NCBI GenBank assembly: GCA_025331125.1
Contig: JAOALB010000046.1
Location: 124,001-188,000, forward strand
Direction: 5' to 3'
Length of the DNA: 64,000 nt
Origin: Mycogone perniciosa
Lineage: Eukaryota > Ascomycota > Sordariomycetes > Hypocreales > Hypocreaceae
The notes under the pieces were generated by a model. It saw only the letters and a list, made by a program, of their open reading frames with translations, was not told where the DNA came from and ran no database searches. This document shows, in pieces, positions 22,874 to 33,039 of this stretch. Position numbers and translations under genes: made by a program. Position 1 is the first letter of the stretch, and the number at the start of each line of letters is the position of its first letter.

Positions 22874-23706
22874 ATGGGTGAAGAAGAGCATGAAGTGAGC
22901 AACCCTTAAATTGCCCATCTCTCTTGTCATGGGCAGAAAGCGGGCCACCGAGACGGGAGACAGCACGGGGAAAGGGTACAGAGAACAGAGACTAACAACG
23001 CAATCCCCAGGGCGCATCCGTCGAGGAGCTCCTCATCGAAGCCTGCCGTCGCGACAACACCGAGCTCCTAGGCGAACTCCTGGACGGCAAATCCGAGGCT
23101 CAAATCACCAAGCTCCTCAACGAGACCACCACCGTCATGGGCAACCACCTATATCACGAAGCCGCCTCCCGCGGTAACTGTCCGTCCCCCCCATCCCCGT
23201 TATCACGCCAACGTACTTTACAGTCCTAACATCACCACCATCCAGACGACGTCATCGACCTCCTCCTCGACCAACCCGACTTCGAATGCGACCCCATCAA
23301 CCGTCTCGAAGGCGACACCCCCCTACACTCCGCCATCCGCTGGCTCAACGCCGAACCCCCCGCCCAGCGCTCCTTCGGCCACGCCCTCATCGAAATGATG
23401 CTCGAAGCCGGCTCCAACCCGCGCGTCAAGAACAAAGGCGGCCTCACCGCCCTCCAGCTCGTTGACCCGCGGAACAAGGACCTCCGCTTGCTGATCCAGA
23501 AGCACGACTATGCTAATCAGAATGCTGGTGATTTCGTCAGCGTGAGCGTTGATGGCGGGAGCAAGAAATCCGGCGGAGCTGCTGCTGCTGCTCAAGACAG
23601 TGATGACGATGAGAGCGATGAGGATGCCGAGTTCAGTGGTAGTGATGAGGAGGAGAGGGCGGAGTGGGAGCGCAGGAGAAAGGCAAAGAAGAACAACAAG
23701 CGATAG
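22874..23706 (+). CDS. Ankyrin-repeat protein, Yar1-like
   Basis: Three exons (22874-22894, 23011-23173, 23246-23706) with introns of 116 and 72 nt give 214 residues. The first exon is only 21 nt (MGEEEHE) and the branch points GACTAAC and CCTAAC are clear. The body carries ankyrin units around GNHLYHEAASRG, DVIDLLLD, GDTPLHSAIRWL and GLTALQLVD. The C-terminus is highly acidic, with Ser/Asp/Glu runs, then a basic end RRKAKKNNKR. Size, repeats and the acidic tail fit fungal Yar1, the dedicated chaperone of ribosomal protein uS3 in 40S assembly. That role is inferred by similarity of architecture; a generic ankyrin protein is the alternative. Confidence 0.85.
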
Positions 23707-24063
23707 TCGATCAGCTCTGATATCGCAGAGTCGATAGATATGCACAGCAAAGAAGAAGAGAAGAGAGAACAGAAAAATGAAGCCTGATGATCTGACCAAG
23801 GACGGCGTTGAGGGTTTAATCAAGCATATACGCATTATTTATGAGAGAAAGAGAGAGAAATAATGTCTGGGCATACGTAGGTTTTATGAGATGAGATGTG
23901 GCGAAACGCTAGATCTGCACTCTCATGCACACAAAGACTACTGAACTTGAAGCATAGCACTTTATGGCTGCATTTATGCGAGCAACAACAAAACTAAGGG
24001 GGTACATTCGTGTGTTCTAAGCGTCGTTTACAAGTGACTCCTCGAGGTTGAAAACGAACCTTC
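23707..24063. other. Intergenic, 0.36 kb between convergent genes
   Basis: 3' flanks of the Yar1-like and thaumatin-like genes. No feature seen. Confidence 0.6.
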
Positions 24064-25304
24064 TCATAGCATTGCCCAGCCTCCGCCTATCAAGACAGCC
24101 GTCATGAACATTGCCAGCCGAGGTCTCATTCCACTCGCCGCTCCTCGCTCAGATCTGATGTAGGTTGCGTTCCTGAGTCGCCTCAAGCTCAATGCCGATA
24201 TCTTGTTTCCACTCGCTAGCTCGAACATCTCCTTTCCCAGCTTGCGCAGGATATCCGTCGAACGGCCTGCGGGACACAGCACCACTTCCCAGCCGCCGCC
24301 CTTGGGGATGATAAATGTCGATTGCTGATCATCAAAGGCAAAACTGTAGGCATCCGGGCAGATTGCCTTGACCGACTTGCTGTATTCCGAGGGCTTGCAT
24401 ATGTTGGGGTCGTGGTATTTCCCGATGCAGCAATCTTTGTCAGTTCCTGTCGCAGCACAGGCACTGTTGCAAGGGGAGAAAGCAGGGCGCTGAACACTGT
24501 CATCAGGGTAGGGATAAATGCCGCTACTTGGCTGAGTAGGAGGAAAGGCGAGGTTCGGCCATGGGCACCAGTTGCCTATACTCTCATTCGTCTCCTGATC
24601 CTCCAAGGGAACAGGGAATGAATCATTGGAATAGAAAGTCCCGTTGCCGGCTCTGGAGAATACCCAACCAGCGGTTGCAATGCAAGCACAATTGGTTAAA
24701 TTGGGCGGGATGAATGAGGTATTCTTTGCTGGAATGTAATTGATGGCCATGGGCAAGTTGTAGCCATCGACGAGGGAGATGTCATAAAAGGTCTGCATGT
24801 TGTTAACGCCACCGGCGAGGTTGAATTCGGCCAGCGTTGCAGGTGTTGCTCCCTGGCGATAGTTAGACGACTTCTCAGGGGGCTTCAAGCTCATCAGGGA
24901 CAATCACTTACACTGAACTCACAGTCCAGCTTTGCGAAACAATCCCCCGTCTTGCAGGCACAAGACTCTCCGTTGACGGTACAGTTCGTTCGTCCCCAAA
25001 CTCGACCTTGCCAATCCGGACCAACCCATAGTGTTCTGGTTTTGTTCGACTCGAGTTCGAATCCTCCAATTCCAGGCCCTGTTCCGGCCTGAGTGGCAAT
25101 GCCAGGCCATATTGTCGCCTCACACTTGTTTGTCACCACAAGTGGAATCTTCTCCGCCGAATCTGCGGGAGGTCCTCGCCTTGCTGCGATCCGGCGCTTC
25201 TGTAGGTTTGTGCGGAAGAAAGCAGCCTGCCAGTTGTGTTCTGCTGACTGGACGCATGGAAGCAATGCTCCGAGGACTAGGACTAAAACCAGCAGCGGAT
25301 TCAT
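24064..25304 (-). CDS. GPI-anchored thaumatin-like protein
   Basis: Exons 24912-25304 and 24064-24852 with a 59-nt phase-0 intron give 393 residues. A signal peptide covers residues 1-20 (MNPLLVLVLVLGALLPC). The thaumatin fold shows the N-terminal LVVTNKCEATIWPGI, the FELESNKTRTLWVGPDW strand, WGRTNC, ATLAEFNLAG and the central YDISLVDGYNLPM motif. Cys-rich pairs such as CACIATAGW, CNSACAATG and DCCIGKYHD follow, then CPDAYSFAFDD near the end. Beyond the fold a linker with RSERGAASG leads into a hydrophobic tail (AMFMTAVLIGGGWAML), a good GPI-attachment signal. Thaumatin-like proteins often bind or cleave beta-glucans, so a wall-associated role is inferred. A start at 25337 would place an arginine-rich stretch before the signal peptide and is less likely. 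Confidence 0.88.
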
Positions 25305-26457
25305 GGGACCGCGTCTGCGATGCGTTGAGTACAGCATGATTCCTGATAATGCTGCTGTATATCCAGACCTGGCAGAGTCGACAAGGAGCCCACAAGGTTA
25401 AGCCAGCGCAAACGAGAGGGAAAGACGGCGGTAAGGAGAGCGATACCGAACTGTGCTTCGTTGGCCGACGTAGACAACCCAATATCTTCGCTGGAGAAAA
25501 GGCAGGAGAGGATAGGCTGGCTCAAAGGCTGGCCCAGAGGCTATAAACGACGCGACAGAACGCGCGAGGAGAGAAAGGAACAGACTAAAGATCCAAAGCT
25601 CGCGTGTTGTAAACAAAATAATTCGATACTTTGGCCGTGGCGTTGATGCATAAAAGTTAGAATGAAAACTAAGGGGGGAGGGCGGATCTCAGGGGCGCAG
25701 GCGAGGCCAAAGGATTAAATATATAATGACCTGGCCAGCAGGAGGATGTTTGATGAAGATGATGAAGAATGAAGAATGGAGAGGATCAACGAATCCATGA
25801 TGGGCCGCTGGTAATGGTCTTCTGTGGATTGGGAAGAGCTGGTATCAAGCAAGAGCGAGCTGAGTTGTATCTGTTCACGATAGGTAACTAATTAGGGAAA
25901 GGCAGACGGACCCTCTTCTCTGGACTGTGATCAATGACGCCTCTAAAAGGGACACTTCTTTGCTAGGCACTCACTTGATCAAGGATGGACGCAGGCCCTT
26001 ATCAGAGATAAAATAGCACAATATAGACTGAGCCTGTTCTTTGTTCTAGCCAGATTCGATTGTCTATCAACGACATCGCCCATCGTAATATTCTTTAATT
26101 CATGTATCCACCTCCCCAATCATAAAGTGAGAGAAGTCGTCAATCATCACGCTCTCACCTTGATTCCCTCCACTTTCAAAGACCCGATCCAACATTGTAA
26201 TCAACCCTCTTTCAACACAATCATAAAGGACCATCCATATCGCCCTACCTGATTGCATGGGGACCACCCCTCAAATGCTCTCTTTTCCCCTGGAACGTCA
26301 AGACCCGTCTCATGCCCGTTTATGTTGACCGCAATCATGGAAAGGCATCATGCTCTTCTTCTTGAGATCCACTTGTGTTGCCTGTCTCCATTGAAGCATT
26401 GGACGTAAAAAAATTATGCGCAAAAGTGTATGTGAGCCCTCTCAACTGTAACCCGGA
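25305..26457. other. Intergenic, 1.15 kb, no gene seen
   Basis: Upstream of the thaumatin-like gene and 3' of the Hsp70-like gene. No conserved coding signal; short purine-rich tracts only. Confidence 0.6.
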
Positions 26458-28921
26458 CTACCTGAAACGAGCTCTGCAACGGCCCATAACTTCGCCTTGG
26501 CATACAAGTTCCGCACTGAATTCTGAGCCATCCAGAGTCAGATAGATGTCAAAGTAGACTCGGTAAAATGTACCCTGAGGGGTGTCCATCCGTTCAAAGT
26601 CCTTTTCGAGGTTCTTGCGGGACAGGTCAGACGTGAGAGTGACGACCTCCTTGATGCCTGGTCAAACAGTTAGTATAATACCATCCTACATGACGAAAAC
26701 GCGACAATTGGCAACTTACGGGGATCCTTTGTGTACTCGGGGCAAACGTCATCGTCGCAGGCATACAGAATATCCTCATACATGAGGGTGGCTCCAGGAG
26801 CAACTTGTCGGAAGAATGATACCTTGTATGGCTCGCCATTCTTGACCTTCTGGCCCTTGTGGACGAAAATCTGCCTGGTGAACTTGCATCGATCCTTTCC
26901 ATCAAGTGAAGGCACACGGTACGCCTCTGGGTGGTAACCCTCCTTGAAAGGTTGCAGCGTGGCCATCAGGTAGTGGCGACGGGCAATTCTGTGGGTAATG
27001 ACACGCTCCGTGATACCAGCGGTAACCGCACCTTTCACGATGGCGGCCACTGAGTCCATAGGACGGACCACCTTGGACTGGAACTGAGGGGGTACATGAA
27101 GCTTGATCTGCTGAAAGAGGTATTCGGACGCGCCGAAACCACCCACCACCAGGATGTTCTGTAGCGCTCGGTTCTGGGCCTGGATGGCAATAATCTGGTT
27201 TCGCACCAGCTCCAGAATCCGGTTTACTACGGGCTCAAAGCACTGCAGAATTTCCTCATTGGTAAAGGTCATGTAGCCCTCCTCGATGCCAGCCTCAGGG
27301 AACTCGGCCTCAATGCCGACATCGACTGCCCACTTTTGGCCGTTATTTCGGAAATCAGCCTTGATTCGGTTCTCAAAGTCCATGATACACTTGGCGTAAA
27401 CACGACCGGCAGTCTTCGATCCATCGGGCAGCTTCATCTTTCGGATCTTGGTCCTCAGGATGTTGCTGAAGTTGCGATTCAGGGCAGTGGAGCCGCAAGA
27501 ATCGCCTGATCCGGCCGTACACTCAGCGACTGTGAACGGGTTCTCGTCCTCGACTTCGTATGCGATCAAATCAACAGTGCCACCGCCGCAATCGACGATT
27601 AGCACTGCGTCGTGGACCTTGAGGTTGAGCAGGCCAGTCTTGGAGCAAAACAGGGCGGCAGCCTCGGGCTCGGAGACGAGGGTCAGTCGGTTGTCGTTTT
27701 CGTCACGGAGGAAGCCGGCCTGAATAGCTGCTGCTCGGGTGGCGGCCTTGCCTGCATCATTCCAAATGGCGGGCACGGTCAGGTAGTATCGAATGTTGCG
27801 CTCCTCTCGGTTGAACACCTCACCCAAAGTCTTCTGCAGGGACGATCGCATGGCTTGACGAAGCTTGAAGAGGTAATCGGCGGCGACATCGATCTCGGTC
27901 TTTCCAGGGGGCAGAGGCGGCAAGTTGATAGGGTCAATATAAGTGTTGCCGCTGAGCATCAGCTGCAGCTTAAACCACTCCACCTTTTGTACACCTTGCT
28001 TAGGATAGCCGGTGGGAGCCAGAGCATCGGCAATATCAGGACCCCAGCCGACAACTTTCTGATACTGATCATAGTAGAGAACGGTAGGGATCTGTTGATC
28101 ATTAGTCTTAGTCCCAACTCTTCTTGCCTGGCGTAGAACAGACAGAGCAGTCTGGATCTACTGACCTTTTGCTTCGTGTATGAACCCGCGCCTGGCCATT
28201 CGGTAATGATGTCTTCCTTGGCCTCGTTGTTCGTCGCAAAGGCGAAAGCAACACCGGAGAAAGTAGTACCCTGGGCGTGCGTCGGCTGTTAGAAGGACTG
28301 GTCTCTTGTCAAAGGGGCCTGGGGGTAACTAACAAAATCGATACCAACGATGAGCTGGGCTTTGCTTCTGCTGGCCCCTTCAACCTCAGCGGCAGGGTTA
28401 TTCTGCTGGAACTGCTGTGCCATAGGGGGCGGTGGTCCTCCAGCGGAGGGGTATCCGGTCGGCTGGCCAAAGCCAGGAGGGCCGCCCGGAGGAGCACCAC
28501 CAGGCGGAGGCATCTGCTGCGGGATCTGACCCATGGGATTCATGTTTGGCGGGTAGCCAACGGGTGCCCCGGTGTTGATAGGTGGCGGGCCTCCAGCCAT
28601 CTGAGTCGGCGGGGTGCGGTTCTGGTTCGTGAGGGGACTGGTCCGGCCGAGCGGCGTGCCCTGGGGCTGCGAAGGATAGGCGCCGGCCGAGTAGCTCGGC
28701 GGACGGTTGCCCGGACCTGGATGATTCATCGGGAGACTGGTCGTCGACGACGCGGCGCCGGGAGGAGGCGTCTGCCCGGGATGCGGGAGCTGGTGTTGAG
28801 GTATTTGGCCCGGAGGAGGGGTACTGGTGGGGGGTGCGCCCTGCTGGGGACTCTGGATGCTGGCGGTGGACTTGCGTTTTCCGAAACCGAAGCTCTTGAG
28901 GCGGGAGTTCATAGAACTCAT
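26458..28921 (-). CDS. Hsp70-like ATPase with proline-rich N-terminal extension (HSPA12-like)
   Basis: Four exons (28334-28921, 28166-28270, 26720-28091, 26458-26657) with introns of 63, 74 and 62 nt give 754 residues. The first 185 residues are Pro/Gly/Gln-rich and low in complexity. The first splice restores the phosphate-1 loop GIDFGTTFSG. Further actin-fold motifs follow: LTVPAIWND, SEPEAAALF, LIVDCGGGTVDL and the adenosine loop ILVVGGFGASEYL. After the nucleotide domain there is only a divergent C-terminal beta region, not a classical peptide-binding domain with an EEVD end. This pattern fits the fungal group of atypical Hsp70 proteins related to HSPA12. ATP binding is well supported; client binding and location are unknown. 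The leader on this strand is CT-rich. Confidence 0.85.
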
Positions 28922-30503
28922 ATGGAGAGGAGGAGACAGGAGGGCGGAGGGGGGGAGAAGAAGAGAAGAAGTAGTGGTAGTGGTAGTGGTAGTGGTAGTC
29001 GAAGGCGTGTGTCTGTCGGCGTAGCGGAGGCGTCTCAGGCGCAGCAGGTGGTCTGGTCTGGTCTGGCTTGGGGGCAAGATTGGGCTAGTCGGCTCGGTGC
29101 CGTGATGTTTGGCTGGCTGGCGAGGCAGGCTGGCTGACAGATGGTAGTTAGTAGCAGGTACAGTAGGTACAGTACGGAGTAGTAATAGTACTCGTACGCA
29201 GTAAGAATACGGCAGCAGTATTAGGGATTAGCAGGGACGGTTTCCCACACACATCCGACACTTTCGAGGTCAGAAATTAGCAACACGAGGGAAAATCGGC
29301 TCTCAGCGCGAGGACGATGGATGGATGGATGGACTTGGACTGGACTGGACTGGGCTGGGTTGGGCGAACCAGACGGACCACACAGGGCTGAGCCGGATGC
29401 TTGTGAAATGCCTTCGGGGCTGTGAAGGACTTGTTGCTAGCAGGGGCCTAAGCTGACCAGACTAGCAGGTGGACTGGCTTAAGCACTTTGACGTCGACAG
29501 ATTTACCGCCGCCTGGTTGCCAATAATAATACTCGACAGCTGCTAGAGTACAGCTGCCGTTTTCCGAGTGCAGTCCTTGTGGGTAGTTGTGCGGCTGAGG
29601 TTTCGTAGGATAGGTATCGAGCCGTCCTAATTATGGCGGGGCAACATTGAATCCTGGAGACTTTGAGTTGGTTGATATGTAATAATACATCTAAATGCCG
29701 ACGATGCATATCAAAGGCCGTATCTTGTACAGAATACAGAGGATGGAGAACTGTAGCACTCGTATGTATTATTATTCGTACTATCGCATCTCCACCCCCT
29801 GGTTCTCTGGTACGAGTTACGTATGTATCGTGCATGGGTCCTCCCAAACAGCTAATACTCGTGCGCTGCTCTGGTGGCGTCCTCTGGTGGTCCTCTGGTG
29901 GCGGGGTGAAGGGCCAACCAGATGCCAAACGTACCAATACAACGCCCGTCGTCTTTGTTGTCAAAAACTGCAGGCTTCTGATAGCAGAACAAAACGGACG
30001 CCTCCATTGCCAGTTCAGCACAAGCACCGCGGGGCCAAGGCCAATGTTCCAAGTGCGGCTACAAGAACACCATGTACCTCCTCTACTCGCACTCCGTACG
30101 AAGCACTTCGTACTAGCCCAGGACTTTTTGTAGGACTTTGGGCCCCATCATACATACGAGAACTGGAGGAGGGCGGGGTGGCCTTTTTGTGCGTATGCAC
30201 TTCGCGGGGAGAGAGGGGCTGAACAGGTCCCCTGCCATTAATAGATGGCTGCTGAGAAATCAAACAAGTACAAAGTGCTCCGCATATACTCCGTACTTCG
30301 TAGGCACAGAGTTGAACAGAGACGACGCACAATGTTATCGAAGCCTTATGAGCCAGCCAGCCCTGACAGTTCCCCGAAGCCCATCCATGTTTAATGTAGT
30401 CATGCATGTAAGCATTGGCTTTCAAGGTGGGGTGTGAAGGGTATTCACCTAGGGCTCGAATGGGTATATAATGCAAAATAATGCCTCTACTTGACAACTA
30501 CTA
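28922..30503. other. Intergenic, 1.6 kb, no gene seen
   Basis: Upstream of the Hsp70-like gene and of the tRNA pair. Holds a (GTAGTG)n tract at 28971-28999, a GATG/GACTG simple repeat near 29317-29360, and dense dispersed words (29173, 29189, 30091-30113, 30287-30302). Confidence 0.65.
28971..28999. repeat. (GTAGTG)n simple repeat
   Basis: Nearly five perfect 6-bp units immediately upstream of the Hsp70-like gene, in the probable 5' UTR or core promoter of that minus-strand gene. Confidence 0.8.
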
Positions 30504-30600
30504 GCGGCCATAGATTAGCTGGGAGATCGTCAGACTGAAGTCAAACTTCAATCCTACGGATGCCTATCTGAAGGTCGTGTGTTCGAGTCACACTGGCCGC
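30504..30600 (+). tRNA. tRNA-Phe(GAA), copy 1, with 25-nt intron
   Basis: All arms fold: acceptor GCGGCCA/TGGCCGC, D stem GATT/GATC, anticodon stem TCAGA/TCTGA with loop CTGAAG+A, variable AGGTC, and T arm GTGTG-TTCGAGT-CACAC. The anticodon is GAA with G37. The intron occupies 30541-30565, directly after position 37 as in nuclear tRNA genes, and contains CTTCA, which can pair with the TGAAG of the anticodon loop. CCA is not encoded. A T6 run follows. Confidence 0.95.
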
Positions 30601-30608
30601 AAGTTTCC

Positions 30609-30614
30609 TTTTTT
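30609..30614 (+). terminator. Pol III terminator of tRNA-Phe copy 1
   Basis: A run of six T starts 9 bp after the mature tRNA 3' end. Confidence 0.8.
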
Positions 30615-30727
30615 GCTCTTCATCCCTACCGTCTAGGGACTCATAGGGCTGTCTTTTTCTTTCTTTTGACCGGGGCATCTGGGACGCTATTATTAAGGGT
30701 CGATAACGTGGCCCTCAATCACAACCA

Positions 30728-30825
30728 GCGGCCATAGATTAGCTGGGAGATCGTCAGACTGAAGTAAAAACTTCAATCCTACGGGTGCCTATCTGAAGGT
30801 CGTGTGTTCGAGTCACACTGGCCGC
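30728..30825 (+). tRNA. tRNA-Phe(GAA), copy 2, with 26-nt intron
   Basis: The 72-nt mature sequence is identical to copy 1, which ends 127 bp upstream. The intron (30765-30790) differs by one inserted base and a few substitutions but keeps the CTTCA segment that pairs with the anticodon loop. The flanks are unrelated apart from a few bases next to the 5' end, so the duplication is not recent, or the bodies are kept alike by selection or conversion. Confidence 0.95.
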
Positions 30826-31604
30826 AATCAATCTTTTTGGCCCTGTGTCTTGCCGTTTCCTTTGAAGAGGCATGTTTCCAGGGTATCTCATTTTTTGAGT
30901 TTTTCAAGTCCTCTCTTTGCTAGATCTCGCATTCGCTAGCTGATAAACCGCCGTACGGAAAGCTGTAAAAATCAATTGGACAATTGTCTCGAAACACTAC
31001 GCGATTCAATCACACCCTAAATCTGGAAATATCATAGAAGAGGTGGAATATGAGGCTGAGTCTGCCGTGAGACAATCGTTGACATCTGCGGCGGCAAGAC
31101 AATGAGGCTGGCGGCCCTACCTTTGCCGAATGTCGGCTATCCATCGAGCCGTCTTCCGAAGAAGACATCATGACATCGAGTTATGCCTGGATTTCGTGAA
31201 TTTAATGTTGCTGTCAATATCGCTGGCGCTGTGGAAGAAGACAAAGCCTCAAGATACAGTGAAAACTTGAAAGGCCCTAGCTTGTTTAACCCCCCAAGCA
31301 CAGACAGAATGGAATTGTATTACACCCTCGCAGACACATGTATGAAGACTTTGAAAACTCTTTTTTTTTTTCAAAAGAATGTTAAGTATGCAGACATGGG
31401 TGATCGAATGCAACCTCTTGCCGTTTTGAATGGTACTATGCCCGGCTGGAGGTTGCTCTTGCCTTAGCAGCTGTGCCGACCTCACTTGGAAGGAACGATG
31501 ATGCTGGGCTGTACCGCAGGAGAAGAGAACGATTCATAATACGATTTGCCTCTTCTCCTCTCATGTTCAAGACAGTGACCTCGAGCACCTTCGGAAGATC
31601 CGCC
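30826..31604. other. Intergenic, 0.8 kb upstream of transporter
   Basis: No gene seen. An in-frame ATG at 31563 would lengthen the transporter by 14 residues. Confidence 0.55.
30834..30838 (+). terminator. Pol III terminator of tRNA-Phe copy 2
   Basis: A run of five T starts 9 bp after the mature 3' end. Confidence 0.7.
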
Positions 31605-33039
31605 ATGTACTTCTACCAGGCAAACTTGGCAGCCTTTGGAGTCTTCAACACTTGCTTCCTAGTCTATCAGCACCGCACTCGAAAGTACAAGACTCGTCAC
31701 GATGATTTTTCACAGGACTGTGGCAGCCAGTCTATGGCGAGCAAGTTCCAGCAGCGCTTCCTCCTTGTTTACACCCTGGCAGTGGCGGCAGACTGGTTAC
31801 AGGCAAGCATTCGTCATCTAGCCTGAACGTTCCACGTTCTGACCAAGACTTGCCTGCACAGGGACCATATACATACGCCGTTTACAAGTATGAGAAGCAG
31901 CTTTCGGAAAAGACCGTTGCGCTTCTCTATGCATCTGGCTTCGTATCCGGCGCAATGAGTGCTCCTTTTTCCGGACAGCTCGCAGATCGATATGGTAGAC
32001 GGGCAGCGTGTCTCGTTTACTGCTTCTGCTATAGCCTCACCTGCCTCATGATGCTCAGTGACGACCTACCAATACTCTGTGTTGGCCGAATATTCGGCGG
32101 TATTGCGACGACCTTGCTCTTCAGCGTCTTCGAAGCTTGGATGATTGCCGAGTACCGTGCATTGCGACTCGACTCGACGATTTTGCACCTGAGTGACATA
32201 TTTGGGAACATGACCACCGCGAGCGGCATTATCGCAATATGTTCCGGGATAATAGGTGACAGCCTCATCCATTACTCGGGATCTCGGATTTGGCCCTTCT
32301 TCGCCAGTCTTACATGTTGCCTTGGAGCTGCGCTCTTCATACTCGCACTCTGGCGGGAGAACTATGGCGCCAATCTGTCGACGCAGACCTCGGTGACCGA
32401 ACTGCAACGTGGTATGCTTGCCACTCTGGGAAATCGCAAGGTCATGGTCCTGGGATTGACATCCTGCTGCTTCGAAGGGGCGATGTATCTCTTTGTCTTC
32501 TTCTGGTCAGCTGCCTTGAAGAGTGCTAGAGCCAAATCCGGATCACCGGGAGAACTCCCATTTGGCCTCATATTCTCAAGCTTTATGTGTGCTATGATGA
32601 CTGGATCTACTATCCTTTCCACAAGGAACACACCATCTTCGAGTGGAAGTGCGAGGAGTGTGTTGATGTGGATTCTTGTCTTGGCGAGCGCAAGCCTTTC
32701 CGGGGCAGCTGTGCTTGGTGAAGAACATGTCCTGTTTTGGGCTTTCTGTGTCCTGGAAGGCTGTGTCGGCGCATATTTCCCGAGCATGGCTTTCATCAAG
32801 AGCGACGTGATTGCAGACAACGTACGGGGTGGTGTGTACAGCATTCTCAGGTTGCCATTGAACATGTTTGTGGTTATCGCTCACAGTCTTGACCAAGAAG
32901 GTACGTATGTCCAATGCCTGGCAGCTCCCTGAAGGATTTCTCTGAGTCCGGATCTTTAGGTGACGAGCATCGAAACAACGTGTTTCTGACCTGTGCTGGG
33001 TTGTTACTCATGGCATTTCTCATCATGAGGCAGAGTTAA
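31605..33039 (+). CDS. Major facilitator transporter, MFSD5/molybdate-anion transporter-like
   Basis: Exons 31605-31802, 31862-32900 and 32960-33039 with two 59-nt introns give 438 residues. The first splice rebuilds ADWLQGPYTYAVY, a hallmark of the MFSD5 family, and uses a GC donor (CAG|GCAAGC). Loop 2-3 has the MFS motif GQLADRYGRR, and about twelve hydrophobic helices can be traced, among them GSRIWPFFASLTCCLGAAL and FWAFCVLEGCVGAYFP. The second splice adds the last helix LLLMAFLIM. MFSD5 relatives in algae and human cells move molybdate; the substrate here is inferred only. The ATG at 31605 was taken because GCCATG is a strong context and it begins right at helix 1; 31563 is possible. Confidence 0.88.

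Noticed and set aside
28277..29137. 286-codon plus-strand ORF over the Hsp70-like gene
   Set aside because: Arg/Gly-rich shadow of the proline-rich N-terminal exon; it crosses the splice site of the real gene.
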